From assembly GCA_963809695.1 (NCBI GenBank), contig CAWEKI010000009.1, positions 682,001 to 746,000 of the forward strand: DNA of 64,000 nt. Reading direction: 5' to 3'. This document shows, in pieces, positions 39,582-48,650 of this stretch; the stretch's first letter is position 1; every line of letters begins with the position of its first letter. Made by a program: the position numbers and the translations under genes. The notes under the pieces were generated by a model that was not told the DNA's origin, did not search any database, and saw only the letters and a list, made by a program, of their open reading frames with translations. This stretch comes from JAGDMJ01 sp963809695 (GTDB taxonomy: Bacteria; Bacteroidota; Ignavibacteria; UBA10030; UBA6906).

Positions 39582-40034
39582 CTACCGCTTCGCCGTCACA
39601 CCGGAAGCAGGAAATGTTTCTTTCCGCTGTACGTCAAAGCCTTGCTGGAATGTCTCTGCCTGCTCCCGCGTGTCGATGAAGCTAAAAAACGAGCTGATCC
39701 TGGACCCACGTAATTTGAAGACCATGGCCCACTCAGAGTCAAATGTCTTCCCCGTCTTTTTTACCTTCCCCGCATGGTGGCCCAGAACGATCACCGTGTC
39801 CCCTTCCCCGATGAACTCACGCGGGATGAACGCAGAGTAGTCTATCAGCTCTGCAAGTCCCGAAAAGAACTGCCGCACTCCGTCCTTTCCTTTGAATGTA
39901 CCTGCCAACGGGACACCGGGATTGGGGTAGCTTCCCCATGTAACATCGTCGGTGCACACATCCACGACGGCCGAGGTGTTGCCCGTCATGAACTCGTCAA
40001 ACGCCCGCTGCACAGCCTGCACGTTGGATTCCAT
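39582..40034 (-). CDS. NTF2-like / SnoaL-type protein
   Basis: 150 residues with the layout of the NTF2-like fold: VQRAFDEFMTGN near the start, VDVCTDDVTWGSYPN, a GKDGVRQFF segment and the EWAMVFKLRGSRIS strand. Proteins of this group are small ligand-binding or isomerase domains with very varied roles, so no function can be given. It is followed by an inverted-repeat terminator and starts 69 bases after ispG ends. Confidence 0.75.
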   Translation of the reverse strand: MESNVQAVQRAFDEFMTGNTSAVVDVCTDDVTWGSYPNPGVPLAGTFKGKDGVRQFFSGLAELIDYSAFIPREFIGEGDTVIVLGHHAGKVKKTGKTFDSEWAMVFKLRGSRISSFFSFIDTREQAETFQQGFDVQRKETFPASGVTAKR

Positions 40035-40103
40035 GGCTTTCCTCCTCTGTAATGAGTGTGATGTGGCTTGCTTCTCCCCTCACCATGAAAAAGGTCCGAA
40101 GAG

Positions 40104-41186
40104 TCATTCCGGGCGGAAATTCTTCACTTCTTCCACGATCACGTCAACGATTTCTGATTCCTTCACGCGGCGGATGACTTCTCCTTTGCGGTAGAGGATG
40201 CCAACCCCTTTCCCTGCGGCAATGCCGATATCCGCTTCGCTCGCCTCCCCGGGCCCGTTGACGACACAACCGAGGACGGCGATCTTGACCGGCTTCTTGA
40301 CACCCTCAAGCCTCCGTTCGAGCTCGCGCATGATGCTGAAGAGATCCACTTCCAGCCGACCGCAGGTAGGGCAGGCGATCAGCTCCACGTTCCGCGTCGC
40401 AAGGCCGAGCGACCGGAGGATCTCCTTGCCCACTTCCACTTCTTTGACCGGCTCGTCCGTCAGCGAGACGCGGATCGTGTCGCCGATCCCTTCCGCGAGA
40501 AGTGCGCCGATACCGACGGCGGATTTCACGGTTCCCGAGCGTGTCGGGCCTGCCTCGGTCACTCCGATATGGAGCGGAATATCCGTGCGCTCTGCGACCA
40601 GCCGGTATGCCTCGATCATCAGACGGACGTCCGTGGATTTTACGGAAATGATCACGTCCGTGAAGCCGAAGCTGTCGCAGATCTCCACATGGCGCATGGC
40701 ACTTTCGTAGAGTGCTTCCGCGGTGGGATAGCCATACTTATTGAGAATGTCTTCTTCCAGCGATCCGGAATTCACGCCGATCCGGATGGGAATCCCCTTG
40801 TCCTTCGCGGCGCTCAAGACCTGCTGGATACGGTCGCGGCCCCCGATGTTCCCCGGGTTCAGCCTGACCTTGGCCACATTTCCTTCGATGGACTTCAGGG
40901 CGAAGACATGATTGAAATGAATGTCGGCGACGACGGGGATGGGCGAGCCGGCAACGATCTGCCGGATCGCTTCGGCAGCTTCCTTGTCGTTCACGGTCAC
41001 CCGGACGATGTCGCATCCCGCTTCAGCCGCCTGGACGATTTGTGCCACCGTCCCGGCCACGTCGGCGGTCTTCGTCTTGGTCATGGTCTGGACGGAAATG
41101 GGTGCGCCCCCTCCGACGGGAACGTTGCCCACCATCACGCGGCGCGTGAGGCGACGGACACCGACGCTGTGAGCCGGCTGCTTCAT
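40104..41186 (-). CDS. ispG: 4-hydroxy-3-methylbut-2-en-1-yl diphosphate synthase
   Basis: 360 residues from the ATG at 41186. The 4Fe-4S cysteines are in CPTCGRLEVD and LGCVVNGPGE, and the N-terminal VMVGNVPVGGGAPISVQTMT is typical. It converts cyclic methylerythritol diphosphate to HMBPP. I use 41186 because GGAGG precedes it and the family has about 17 residues before VGNVP. A start at 41237 overlaps the rhomboid stop as ATGA and is the alternative. Confidence 0.96.
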   Translation of the reverse strand: MKQPAHSVGVRRLTRRVMVGNVPVGGGAPISVQTMTKTKTADVAGTVAQIVQAAEAGCDIVRVTVNDKEAAEAIRQIVAGSPIPVVADIHFNHVFALKSIEGNVAKVRLNPGNIGGRDRIQQVLSAAKDKGIPIRIGVNSGSLEEDILNKYGYPTAEALYESAMRHVEICDSFGFTDVIISVKSTDVRLMIEAYRLVAERTDIPLHIGVTEAGPTRSGTVKSAVGIGALLAEGIGDTIRVSLTDEPVKEVEVGKEILRSLGLATRNVELIACPTCGRLEVDLFSIMRELERRLEGVKKPVKIAVLGCVVNGPGEASEADIGIAAGKGVGILYRKGEVIRRVKESEIVDVIVEEVKNFRPE

Positions 41187-41233
41187 CGATCCTCCGGAAT
41201 GATTGACGGCAAGATTTTCAGCCGGGATCTCGA

Positions 41234-42127
41234 TCATTGGATCTTCCTGCTTGCCTGGTTCAGGATTCGTTTTTCCTCTTCGGTCAGGCTCTGGTATCCA
41301 CCTTTGCTGATCTTGTCCAGGATGGCGTCGATGACTTCCTGATTCACGTCCCGGTCATCATGCAAAGGCTTGCCCGTGTTAATGTCGTAGAACTTTGCAT
41401 CCCGGGCCTCTTCGTCGGACGGCCACTTCTTGCCGGCTGGAGTTGCGCGGCGGACCCCGCCACGGAGTTGTGCCCACCAACGGCGTACCGGGATCAGGTT
41501 CATATCGGCGAGCAGGTAGACGAAGCCCACGGCCGCCCCGCCCAGGTGGGCGAAATGCGCCACACCCTGTTCGGTGCCGGTAACACCGTAGAACAGTTCG
41601 AGGCCGATATAGATCGCCACGAAGTACTTGGCCTTGATGGGAAGGAGAAAATAGATGTAGATGGGCCGATCGGGATAGAGCATTCCAAAGGCGATCAGCA
41701 CGCCGAACACGGCGCCGGAAGCCCCGATCGTCGGGCCGGCTGGCCCGAGGAGCGGAGCCACAAACAGGTTGGCAATACCGGCGCCGAGTCCGCACGTCAA
41801 ATAGAACGCCAGGAATTTTCTCGAGCCCCACGTGTTTTCCAGCTCCATCCCGAACATCCAGAGAGCAAGCATATTGAAGAAGATATGCCAGAACCCCCCG
41901 TGCATGAACATATAGGTCAGGAGCTGCCACGGGTAGAAATTGGCGCCTAGCGGCCAAAGAGCGAGGTATTGCGAAAAGATCGCAAAGATCGGAACGCCGG
42001 AGATCGTGAACGGCGTCAGCAACACATCCAGAAGAAGCCAGATCGCGACGTTGCTGATAAGCAGAGTCTTGATGACCGGAGGGAAGAAGGTGAATCCCCC
42101 GAACAAGCTCGGCCGATAATAGGACAT
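41234..42127 (-). CDS. Rhomboid-family intramembrane serine protease
   Basis: 297 residues from the ATG at 42127 (MSYYRPSLFGG). Six membrane helices, the catalytic Ser motif GASGAVFG and the catalytic His in FAHLGGAAVGF identify an active-type rhomboid; FMHGGFWHIFFNM with the WH segment is also typical. It cuts membrane proteins within the bilayer. The C-terminal 80 residues are charged and soluble (KISKGGYQSLTEEEKRIL), as seen in rhomboids of related bacteria. It lies between pgk and ispG. Confidence 0.93.
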   Translation of the reverse strand: MSYYRPSLFGGFTFFPPVIKTLLISNVAIWLLLDVLLTPFTISGVPIFAIFSQYLALWPLGANFYPWQLLTYMFMHGGFWHIFFNMLALWMFGMELENTWGSRKFLAFYLTCGLGAGIANLFVAPLLGPAGPTIGASGAVFGVLIAFGMLYPDRPIYIYFLLPIKAKYFVAIYIGLELFYGVTGTEQGVAHFAHLGGAAVGFVYLLADMNLIPVRRWWAQLRGGVRRATPAGKKWPSDEEARDAKFYDINTGKPLHDDRDVNQEVIDAILDKISKGGYQSLTEEEKRILNQASRKIQ

Positions 42128-42190
42128 AGTGCTTTCCCTCCGTAACACCTTGCGCAGATGATAAACAAACACCAATCACCGAACGTTAGT

Positions 42191-43387
42191 TCACCGGGTA
42201 TCCAGCGCAGCCAGACCGGGCAAGGTCTTCCCTTCAAGGAATTCCAGCGACGCGCCGCCGCCTGTAGAGACGTGCGAGATGGAATTCTCGAAGCCGGCCT
42301 GGGCAACCGCCGCAGCCGAATCGCCGCCGCCCACAATGGTCGTGGCGCCGGCTTTGGTCGCCTCCGCCAGCAGGCGCGCCACCTCGAGTGTCCCATTCGC
42401 GAAGTTCGGCATTTCAAACACTCCCATTGGTCCGTTCCAGACAATGGTCTTCGCGCGCCGCACTTCCATATTGATGATCTTGACGGTCTCCGGCCCGATA
42501 TCCAGTCCCCTCCATCCGGAGGGAATCTTGCTCACCGGTACCACCTTGCGCTGCGCATCATTGTCCAGTCGGTCCGCGATCACGCAATCCACCGGCAGGA
42601 TGAGCCGCATGTGTTTCGCGTTCACCTCGTCAAGTATTTGTTTGGCAAGGCCGAGCTTTTCCTGCTCCACCAGCGAATCGCCGATCTCGAGCCCCTGCGC
42701 CTGGAAGAAGGTGAACGCCATCCCCCCGCCGATGACCAGCACATCGATCCTGGGCAGAAGGTTCTGAATGACATCGATCTTTCCGGAAATTTTCGCGCCG
42801 CCCAGGATGGCCACATAGGGACGCTGGGGATTGCTCACAGCCCTGGAAAGATAGTCGATCTCCTTTTTCATCAGATAGCCTGCTACGGAGGGCTTCAGAA
42901 ACCGCGTCACCCCCTCGGTGGAGGCGTGAGCACGATGCGCCGAGCCGAACGCGTCGTTGACATACACGTCGCCGAGGCTCGCCAGTTCTTTGGCAAACTT
43001 CTCGTCATTCTTCTCCTCTTCCGGATGGAAGCGAAGATTCTCCAGCAACAGGCATTCGCCCGGCTTAAGACCGGCAACTGCCTCTTGTGCGGGCTTGCCA
43101 ATGCAATCGGTGGCGAATTTGACCGGTTGATTCAGGAGCGTGCTCAGGTGATCGGCGACCGGTTTCAATGAGAACTCGGTGTTGGGCTTCCCTTTGGGCC
43201 GTCCAAGATGGCTCATGAGAATGACCGCCCCTCCGTCCTTGAGGATCTTCCTGATCGTGGGGAGGGCCTCGACCATCCTCTTGTCGTCCGAGATCTTGAG
43301 GTCAGGAGTCATCGGTACGTTGAAATCCACGCGCACAAGCACTTTCTTCCCCCGAACCAGAATGTCGTCAATTGTCAATGTCTGCAT
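42191..43387 (-). CDS. pgk: Phosphoglycerate kinase
   Basis: 398 residues with VRVDFNVPM (20-28), the SHLGRPKGKPN loop, LLENLRFHPEEE, NDAFGSAHRAHAS and the nucleotide-binding GGGDSAAAV. It makes ATP from 1,3-bisphosphoglycerate. It follows gap, but a strong terminator lies between the two, so pgk is made by read-through or has its own start. Confidence 0.97.
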   Translation of the reverse strand: MQTLTIDDILVRGKKVLVRVDFNVPMTPDLKISDDKRMVEALPTIRKILKDGGAVILMSHLGRPKGKPNTEFSLKPVADHLSTLLNQPVKFATDCIGKPAQEAVAGLKPGECLLLENLRFHPEEEKNDEKFAKELASLGDVYVNDAFGSAHRAHASTEGVTRFLKPSVAGYLMKKEIDYLSRAVSNPQRPYVAILGGAKISGKIDVIQNLLPRIDVLVIGGGMAFTFFQAQGLEIGDSLVEQEKLGLAKQILDEVNAKHMRLILPVDCVIADRLDNDAQRKVVPVSKIPSGWRGLDIGPETVKIINMEVRRAKTIVWNGPMGVFEMPNFANGTLEVARLLAEATKAGATTIVGGGDSAAAVAQAGFENSISHVSTGGGASLEFLEGKTLPGLAALDTR

Positions 43388-43410
43388 AGCGTTTTCGTCT
43401 CCAGGTTAAC

Positions 43411-43452
43411 AAAAAAGCGGCTACCCCCCTCGCTCGAGGGCCCGGTAGCCGC
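43411..43452 (-). terminator. Rho-independent terminator between gap and pgk
   Basis: On the minus strand GCGGCTACC and GGTAGCCGC make a 9-bp stem, with an inner CCCTCG/CGAGGG stem, followed at once by TTTTTT (43416-43411). It is 18 bases after the gap stop. Confidence 0.9.
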
Positions 43453-43470
43453 CGTTCGCTTATGGCTGCG

Positions 43471-44466
43471 TTAGCCGATCTTCTTCAGCAGATCAACCAC
43501 CCTGCACGAGAATCCCCACTCGTTGTCGTACCACCCGAAGACCTTCACCGTCGACCCCAGGGCCATCGTAAGCTTCGAATCGAAGATGCAGGAGTGCTCG
43601 TTTCCGATAATATCGGTGGACACGAGCTCTTCCTCCGTGTACTGGAGGATTCCTTTCATCGTCGTCTCGCCGGCTTTCTTCATGGCTTCATTGATTTGCT
43701 CCTTCGTCGCTGGTTTCTTGAGGATCGCGACGAGGTCGGTGATCGATGCATCGGGCGTCGGCACGCGGAGGGAGAATCCGTCCAGCTTTCCTTTGAGCTG
43801 CGGAATCACCTTCCCGACTGTCCTGGCTGCTCCCGTGGTCGTGGGAATGATGGACATCGCTGCGGCCCGTGCGCGACGGAGGTCTTTGTGCGGCAGATCG
43901 AGCAGGCGCTGATCGTTCGTGTAAGAATGGATCGTGGTCATGAACCCGTGATCCACGCCGAACGTGTCGTTCAGCACCTTCACCATCGGAGCAAGACAGT
44001 TGGTGGTGCAGGAAGCGTTCGACAGGAATTGCTCCTTCCCGGTCAGAACGTTGTCATTCACGCCCAATACCACGGTGGCGTCGATTTCGTCCTTCGCGGG
44101 AGCGGTCAGCAAGACTTTCTTCGCGCCCGCGGTGATGTGCATTTGAAGCTTCTCACGGCTCGTGAATATCCCTGTCCCTTCGACCACGATGTCCACGCCG
44201 AGCTCTTTCCAGGGAAGCTTGGAGGGGTCCTTCTCCGCCAGGATCTTGTACCGCTTGCCGTTCACCACGATCGCGTCACCATCGGCTTTGACGTCGCCGT
44301 GAAAGATGCCGTGTACTGAATCGTATTTCAAAAGATATGCAAGAGTCTTGGCATCGGTAATATCATTAATCGCCATGACTTCAAAGTCTTTGCCGTCATT
44401 TATAAGTCTGCGAAATACCAGACGTCCGATGCGTCCAAAGCCGTTAATTCCAAGTTTGACTGCCAT
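43471..44466 (-). CDS. gap: Glyceraldehyde-3-phosphate dehydrogenase, type I
   Basis: 331 residues from the ATG at 44466 (MAVKLGINGFGRIG). NAD-binding GINGFGRIGR, catalytic Cys in SNASCTTNCLAP, and HSYTNDQRLLDLPHKDLRRARAAA are all present. Asp at the end of the second strand (AINDI) fits NAD specificity. It converts glyceraldehyde 3-phosphate to 1,3-bisphosphoglycerate. It has its own consensus promoter and terminator. Confidence 0.97.
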   Translation of the reverse strand: MAVKLGINGFGRIGRLVFRRLINDGKDFEVMAINDITDAKTLAYLLKYDSVHGIFHGDVKADGDAIVVNGKRYKILAEKDPSKLPWKELGVDIVVEGTGIFTSREKLQMHITAGAKKVLLTAPAKDEIDATVVLGVNDNVLTGKEQFLSNASCTTNCLAPMVKVLNDTFGVDHGFMTTIHSYTNDQRLLDLPHKDLRRARAAAMSIIPTTTGAARTVGKVIPQLKGKLDGFSLRVPTPDASITDLVAILKKPATKEQINEAMKKAGETTMKGILQYTEEELVSTDIIGNEHSCIFDSKLTMALGSTVKVFGWYDNEWGFSCRVVDLLKKIG

Positions 44467-44519
44467 ACGAGTCCTCCGTGTGATCAAGATAGGTCACTGC
44501 AATTCCCCCAAATCGTTTA

Positions 44520-44548
44520 AATTTACCAAAAGGGCCTTTGAATGTCAA
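44520..44548 (-). promoter_or_regulatory. Sigma70-type promoter of gap
   Basis: On the minus strand TTGACA (44548-44543) and TAAATT (44525-44520) are separated by 17 bases. The transcript would start near 44513, about 47 bases before the gap ATG. Confidence 0.7.
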
Positions 44549-44563
44549 GGAAGCATTGGACAA

Positions 44564-44588
44564 CTCCCCCTCTGGGGGTGAGGGGGAG
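44564..44588 (-). terminator. Hairpin after comF
   Basis: CTCCCCCT and AGGGGGAG form an 8-bp stem with a 9-base loop directly after the comF stop. No T tract follows, so it is a weaker candidate terminator, placed just upstream of the gap promoter. Confidence 0.5.
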
Positions 44589-44589
44589 A

Positions 44590-45306
44590 TCACATCGCCA
44601 GTGCCACCGCACACGCGATCACGCGCTTCGCTCCTCCGCGGATCAGCACCTGCGCGCAGGATTGCATCGTCGCTCCGGTCGTTATGACATCATCAACAAG
44701 AAGGAATGTTGCATCTTTCAATACAAGCGGCGATGGCTCTCGTAATGCAAATACGCCGGCGACATTTCGCTTGCGCTCCTCGCCGTTGAGCATCGTCTGA
44801 GTCTGCGTGTAAATCTTCCGTGCCACCGTCTTCTGCTCAACAGGGACGGCGAGCACCGATGCCACCCCCCGACAGATATACTCGCTTTGATTGTACCCCC
44901 GCTCGCGTCTCTTGGAGAGATGGAGTGGAATTGGAACAATGCCCGCGATTTTCTCCCCCGCCAGTTGTTCTTTCACGCGCTCTCCCAACCTCCGCCCCAG
45001 CAGGGTGCCCAGAGATGTCATGCCGCTATATTTCAACTGATGAACGATCGTCTGCAGCGAGCCACCCGCCTCGAAATAGTATGCGGCAACAAGCTCCGAA
45101 AGTGTCCCTTCCGAGGTAAGCCTGGCTCGTGTGTCCTGGAAGTGCGAGTCTGATCTCAACACGGGACGGATCGCGGCAAGGCATGAGGCACAGACACGCT
45201 CCTCCCCTTCTGTCAGAAGGTTTTCGCAGACGAAACAGAGAGGAGGGAAAAGCAACTCACGAAAGGGGCGGATGAGCCCTTCAAAAAGCGGCCGAGTTTT
45301 CACCAT
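44590..45306 (-). CDS. comF: ComF-family phosphoribosyltransferase-like protein
   Basis: 238 residues. An N-terminal zinc-finger-like CFVCEN ... CASC (about 22-41) precedes the ComF core: VPIPLHLSKRRERGYNQSE (about 126-144) and the PRPP-binding FLLVDDVITTGATM. ComF proteins are needed for DNA uptake in competent bacteria and have been linked to late primosome function. It lies between uvrB and gap and starts 66 bases after uvrB ends on the opposite side of an inverted repeat. Confidence 0.93.
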   Translation of the reverse strand: MVKTRPLFEGLIRPFRELLFPPLCFVCENLLTEGEERVCASCLAAIRPVLRSDSHFQDTRARLTSEGTLSELVAAYYFEAGGSLQTIVHQLKYSGMTSLGTLLGRRLGERVKEQLAGEKIAGIVPIPLHLSKRRERGYNQSEYICRGVASVLAVPVEQKTVARKIYTQTQTMLNGEERKRNVAGVFALREPSPLVLKDATFLLVDDVITTGATMQSCAQVLIRGGAKRVIACAVALAM

Positions 45307-45320
45307 GGCGGACCTGATTC

Positions 45321-45349
45321 TGGCGGTGCTGCTGTATATATTACCGCCA
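45321..45349. promoter_or_regulatory. Inverted repeat around a TATATA box before comF
   Basis: TGGCGGT (45321-45327) and ACCGCCA (45343-45349) are perfect complements flanking TATATA in the uvrB-comF gap. It could be an operator over the comF promoter; no good -35 is seen. Confidence 0.35.
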
Positions 45350-45371
45350 TCCGGCCACTTTTCCGAACCCG

Positions 45372-47405
45372 CTACCGCTTTTCTTTTTGACTCATTGATG
45401 CTTCGAGCTTCAGGATCTCGTCCCTCAGGCTGGCTGCCCGTTCAAATTCCAGATCTTTCGAAGCCTTTTCCATCTCCAACCGCAGATCGGCGATCAGATC
45501 ATTCCGTTGCTCGGGCGAGAGGTAGCGGATAACGCTATCGGCGACGAGGGGCATTTTCGCCCGCTCCCGCCTGGCATCACGGGCAGCCTTGACGTCTGCA
45601 ACAGTTGTGGCTGCGAGCACTTCATCCACCGTCTTATAAACCGTGGCCGGTGATATGTTGTGCTCTTTGTTGTATTCCAGCTGCTTCACCCGCCTGCGGG
45701 TGGTCTCATCCATCATCCGTTGCATCGAGCCGGTCACGGTATCGGCATACATGACCACTTTGCCGTTCAGGTTGCGCGCGGTGCGGCCGGCAGTCTGGAT
45801 AAGCGACCTCTCGGAGCGCAGAAACCCCTCTTTGTCGGCATCGAGGATGGCCACAAGAGATACCTCGGGCAGATCCAATCCTTCCCGGAGAAGGTTCACG
45901 CCAACCAGGACATCGAAATCTCCCAGGCGAAGATCCCGCAGGATCTCCACCCGCTCGAGCGCATCGACCTCCGAATGGATATAGCGGACCTTGACGCCGA
46001 TGTCGGTCAGATACTCGGTCAGGTCCTCGGCCATCCGTTTGGTCAGGGTGGTCACCAGTATCCTTTCCTTCTTCGTGACGCGCGCCCGGATCTCGGCGAT
46101 CAGATCATCGATCTGATTCTTGACCGGACGTATTTCCACCAGGGGATCCACCAGTCCGGTGGGGCGGATGACCTGTTCAACGATCACGCCCCTGGACTTC
46201 TGGAGCTCGTAATCCGCCGGCGTTGCGCTGACAAAGATCACCTGCTTCACCATGGCTTCCCATTCCTCAAATGTCAGCGGCCGGTTGTCCAGGGCCGACG
46301 GCAGGCGGAACCCATGTTCGATGAGCGTCATCTTGCGCGACCGGTCGCCGTGCCACATACCGGCAATTTGCGGAACCGTGACGTGGGATTCGTCGATCAC
46401 CAGGAGAAAATCTTCGGGGAAGTAATCCAGGAGGCAGGAAGGGCGGGATCCCGGTGGCCGCCCCGCAATATGGCGTGAGTAGTTCTCGATACCGGAGCAG
46501 TATCCCACCTCGCGCATCATCTCCAGGTCAAAGCGTGTCCGTTGCTCGAGGCGCTGCGCTTCCACAAGCTTCCCCGCGCTCCGGAGTTCGGCCAGACGCG
46601 CTTCGAGCTCTGCCTCAATTCCCTTGAAGGCCCGCTCGATCGTTTCCCTCGACGTGACGAACTGTTTGGCCGGATAGATGACTTCGTAGTCGGTTTCGCC
46701 GATGACCTTCCCATCCATCCGGTTGATGTACGAAATCCGCTCGATCTCGTCGCCAAAGAATTCGATGCGGACCGCTTCCTCGTTTTCATACGCGGGAATC
46801 ACCTCCACCACGTCCCCGCGCACGCGCATGGTCCCGCGGACGAACTCGAAGTCGTTCCGCATGTAGAAAATGTTGAGCAGCTTGCGGAGGAGAGCGTTCC
46901 GCTCCATCTTCTCCCCTTTCCGCACGACAACGATCTGGCTTGCCCATTCATCCGGAGCGCCGATACCGTAAATGCAGCTCACGGAAGCCACGACGATGAC
47001 GTTCTTGTCCCCGCTCAACAACGCGCTCGTTGCGCGCAGGCGGAGACGGTCGATTTCATCGTTGATCGAGGCATCCTTGGCGATATACGTGTCGGTCGAA
47101 GGGACATACGCTTCGGGTTGGTAGTAGTCGTAGTAGCTGATGAAGAACTCCACCCTGTCGTTCGGGAAGAACCGTTTGAACTCCGCGTAGAGCTGCGCGG
47201 CAAGAGTCTTGTTGTGCGACATCACGAGCACCGGCTTCCCGACGTTCGCGATAACGTGGGAGGCTGTGAAGGTCTTCCCGCTCCCTGTCACGCCAAGCAG
47301 GGTTTGATGTTTATCCCCCCGGAGAACGCCCTCGGTAAGCTGTTTGATCGCCTCGGGCTGGTCGCCGCTCGGCGTCATGTCTGAAACCAGTGTAAATACG
47401 CTCAC
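45372..47405 (-). CDS. uvrB: UvrABC system protein B
   Basis: 677 residues with Walker A GVTGSGKTF (about 38-46), the beta-hairpin YYDYYQPEAYVPSTDTYI, DESHVTVPQ, and the C-terminal UVR motif (about 632-667) that binds UvrC. It is the damage-verifying helicase of nucleotide excision repair. Its start codon overlaps the stop of the upstream ABC permease gene by 4 bases. Confidence 0.98.
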   Translation of the reverse strand: MSVFTLVSDMTPSGDQPEAIKQLTEGVLRGDKHQTLLGVTGSGKTFTASHVIANVGKPVLVMSHNKTLAAQLYAEFKRFFPNDRVEFFISYYDYYQPEAYVPSTDTYIAKDASINDEIDRLRLRATSALLSGDKNVIVVASVSCIYGIGAPDEWASQIVVVRKGEKMERNALLRKLLNIFYMRNDFEFVRGTMRVRGDVVEVIPAYENEEAVRIEFFGDEIERISYINRMDGKVIGETDYEVIYPAKQFVTSRETIERAFKGIEAELEARLAELRSAGKLVEAQRLEQRTRFDLEMMREVGYCSGIENYSRHIAGRPPGSRPSCLLDYFPEDFLLVIDESHVTVPQIAGMWHGDRSRKMTLIEHGFRLPSALDNRPLTFEEWEAMVKQVIFVSATPADYELQKSRGVIVEQVIRPTGLVDPLVEIRPVKNQIDDLIAEIRARVTKKERILVTTLTKRMAEDLTEYLTDIGVKVRYIHSEVDALERVEILRDLRLGDFDVLVGVNLLREGLDLPEVSLVAILDADKEGFLRSERSLIQTAGRTARNLNGKVVMYADTVTGSMQRMMDETTRRRVKQLEYNKEHNISPATVYKTVDEVLAATTVADVKAARDARRERAKMPLVADSVIRYLSPEQRNDLIADLRLEMEKASKDLEFERAASLRDEILKLEASMSQKEKR

Positions 47406-48622
47406 TCGTACCTCAATGCTTCAATGGGACTCAGCCCGGAGGCTTTCCGGGCCGGATAGAACCCGAAGAAGATCCCCACCGCCCCCGAGAAGAGAAATGC
47501 CAGCATGACCGACGATGAAGAGACAAAAACAGGCCATCCTGCCAGGCGCGAGATCAGGCTGGAGCTTCCCAACCCGAGCACCACGCCGATGATGCCGCCA
47601 AACACGCTGATCATGACCGCTTCGATCAGGAACTGCCCCAGGATATCGCTCCGGCGGGCACCGATCGAGATGCGTATCCCGATCTCGCGCGTCCGTTCCG
47701 TTACGGAGACCAGCATGATGTTCATGATGCCGATCCCGCCAACAATAAGAGAAACGGATGCAATACTTCCAAGCAGCATCGTCATAATGCCGGACGTTGA
47801 TGTGGCGGCAGCCGCTATGTCCGCCTGGTTCCGGATCGTGAAATCATTGTCCTGCCAGTCCTGCAGCCGGTGTCGTATCCTGAGGATATCGGTGACCTCC
47901 GACTGGGCATCCGGGATGCGGTCCTTCGAAACGGCGGACATGACAATCTGACTGACATAGTCGATGCCCATGAGCAAATGTTGAACGGTCGGGAAGGGAG
48001 CAATAATAATGTCGTCCTGATCCATCCCCATCGCATTCTGCCCTTTCGCTGTCAATACCCCATCCACGGTGAAGGGGAGGTTATAGACGCGAATGGTCTT
48101 CCCGACCGGGTTCTCTCCGTCGGGAAACAGCTGATCCACAACCGTCTGTCCGAGAACGCAGACCTTGGTCATGCCGCGCACATCCTCCTCCGTGAACGGC
48201 GCACCGGATTGTACCGACCAATCCCGAATTGCGAAGTAATCGGTATTCCCCCCCTGTATCCGGGTGCTCCAGTTAAGGCCGCCGTAGACAACCTGACGCA
48301 TGGTAATCACCTGCGGGCTGACCGCCACAACATCCGGACAGCTTTCCCTGATCGCCTGTATGTCCCCCTCAGTCAACGTCTGTGCTGCACCTGCCCCGGA
48401 GCTTACACCGCCGAACATCGTAGCGCTCGGGAACACGATCAATATATTGGTTCCAAGACTGGATATTTGAGCTTCAACCGCCGCCTGGGCTCCCTGCCCT
48501 ACCGCGACCATGGCAATGACTGCGCCAACACCGATGATGATTCCCAGCATGGTCAGCAATGCCCGAGCCTTGTGCATCAATAAAGACTCAATGGCAATGC
48601 GCGCTATCTCCAATGCCCTCAT
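47402..48622 (-). CDS. MacB-like ABC transporter permease (no fused ATPase)
   Basis: 406 residues from the ATG at 48622, with GAGGAGG 10 bases upstream. Topology is one N-terminal helix, a large periplasmic domain of about 230 residues, and three C-terminal helices (GGIGIMNIMLVSVTERTREIGIR marks helix 2). This is the MacB/FtsX-type permease. Unlike E. coli MacB it has no ATPase domain, and no ABC ATPase gene lies next to it. With the adaptor upstream it would form a tripartite efflux or secretion pump; the cargo is unknown. Confidence 0.9.
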   Translation of the reverse strand: MRALEIARIAIESLLMHKARALLTMLGIIIGVGAVIAMVAVGQGAQAAVEAQISSLGTNILIVFPSATMFGGVSSGAGAAQTLTEGDIQAIRESCPDVVAVSPQVITMRQVVYGGLNWSTRIQGGNTDYFAIRDWSVQSGAPFTEEDVRGMTKVCVLGQTVVDQLFPDGENPVGKTIRVYNLPFTVDGVLTAKGQNAMGMDQDDIIIAPFPTVQHLLMGIDYVSQIVMSAVSKDRIPDAQSEVTDILRIRHRLQDWQDNDFTIRNQADIAAAATSTSGIMTMLLGSIASVSLIVGGIGIMNIMLVSVTERTREIGIRISIGARRSDILGQFLIEAVMISVFGGIIGVVLGLGSSSLISRLAGWPVFVSSSSVMLAFLFSGAVGIFFGFYPARKASGLSPIEALRYE

Positions 48623-48650
48623 ACCGTGCAAGCCTCCTCAACCAAACCGC

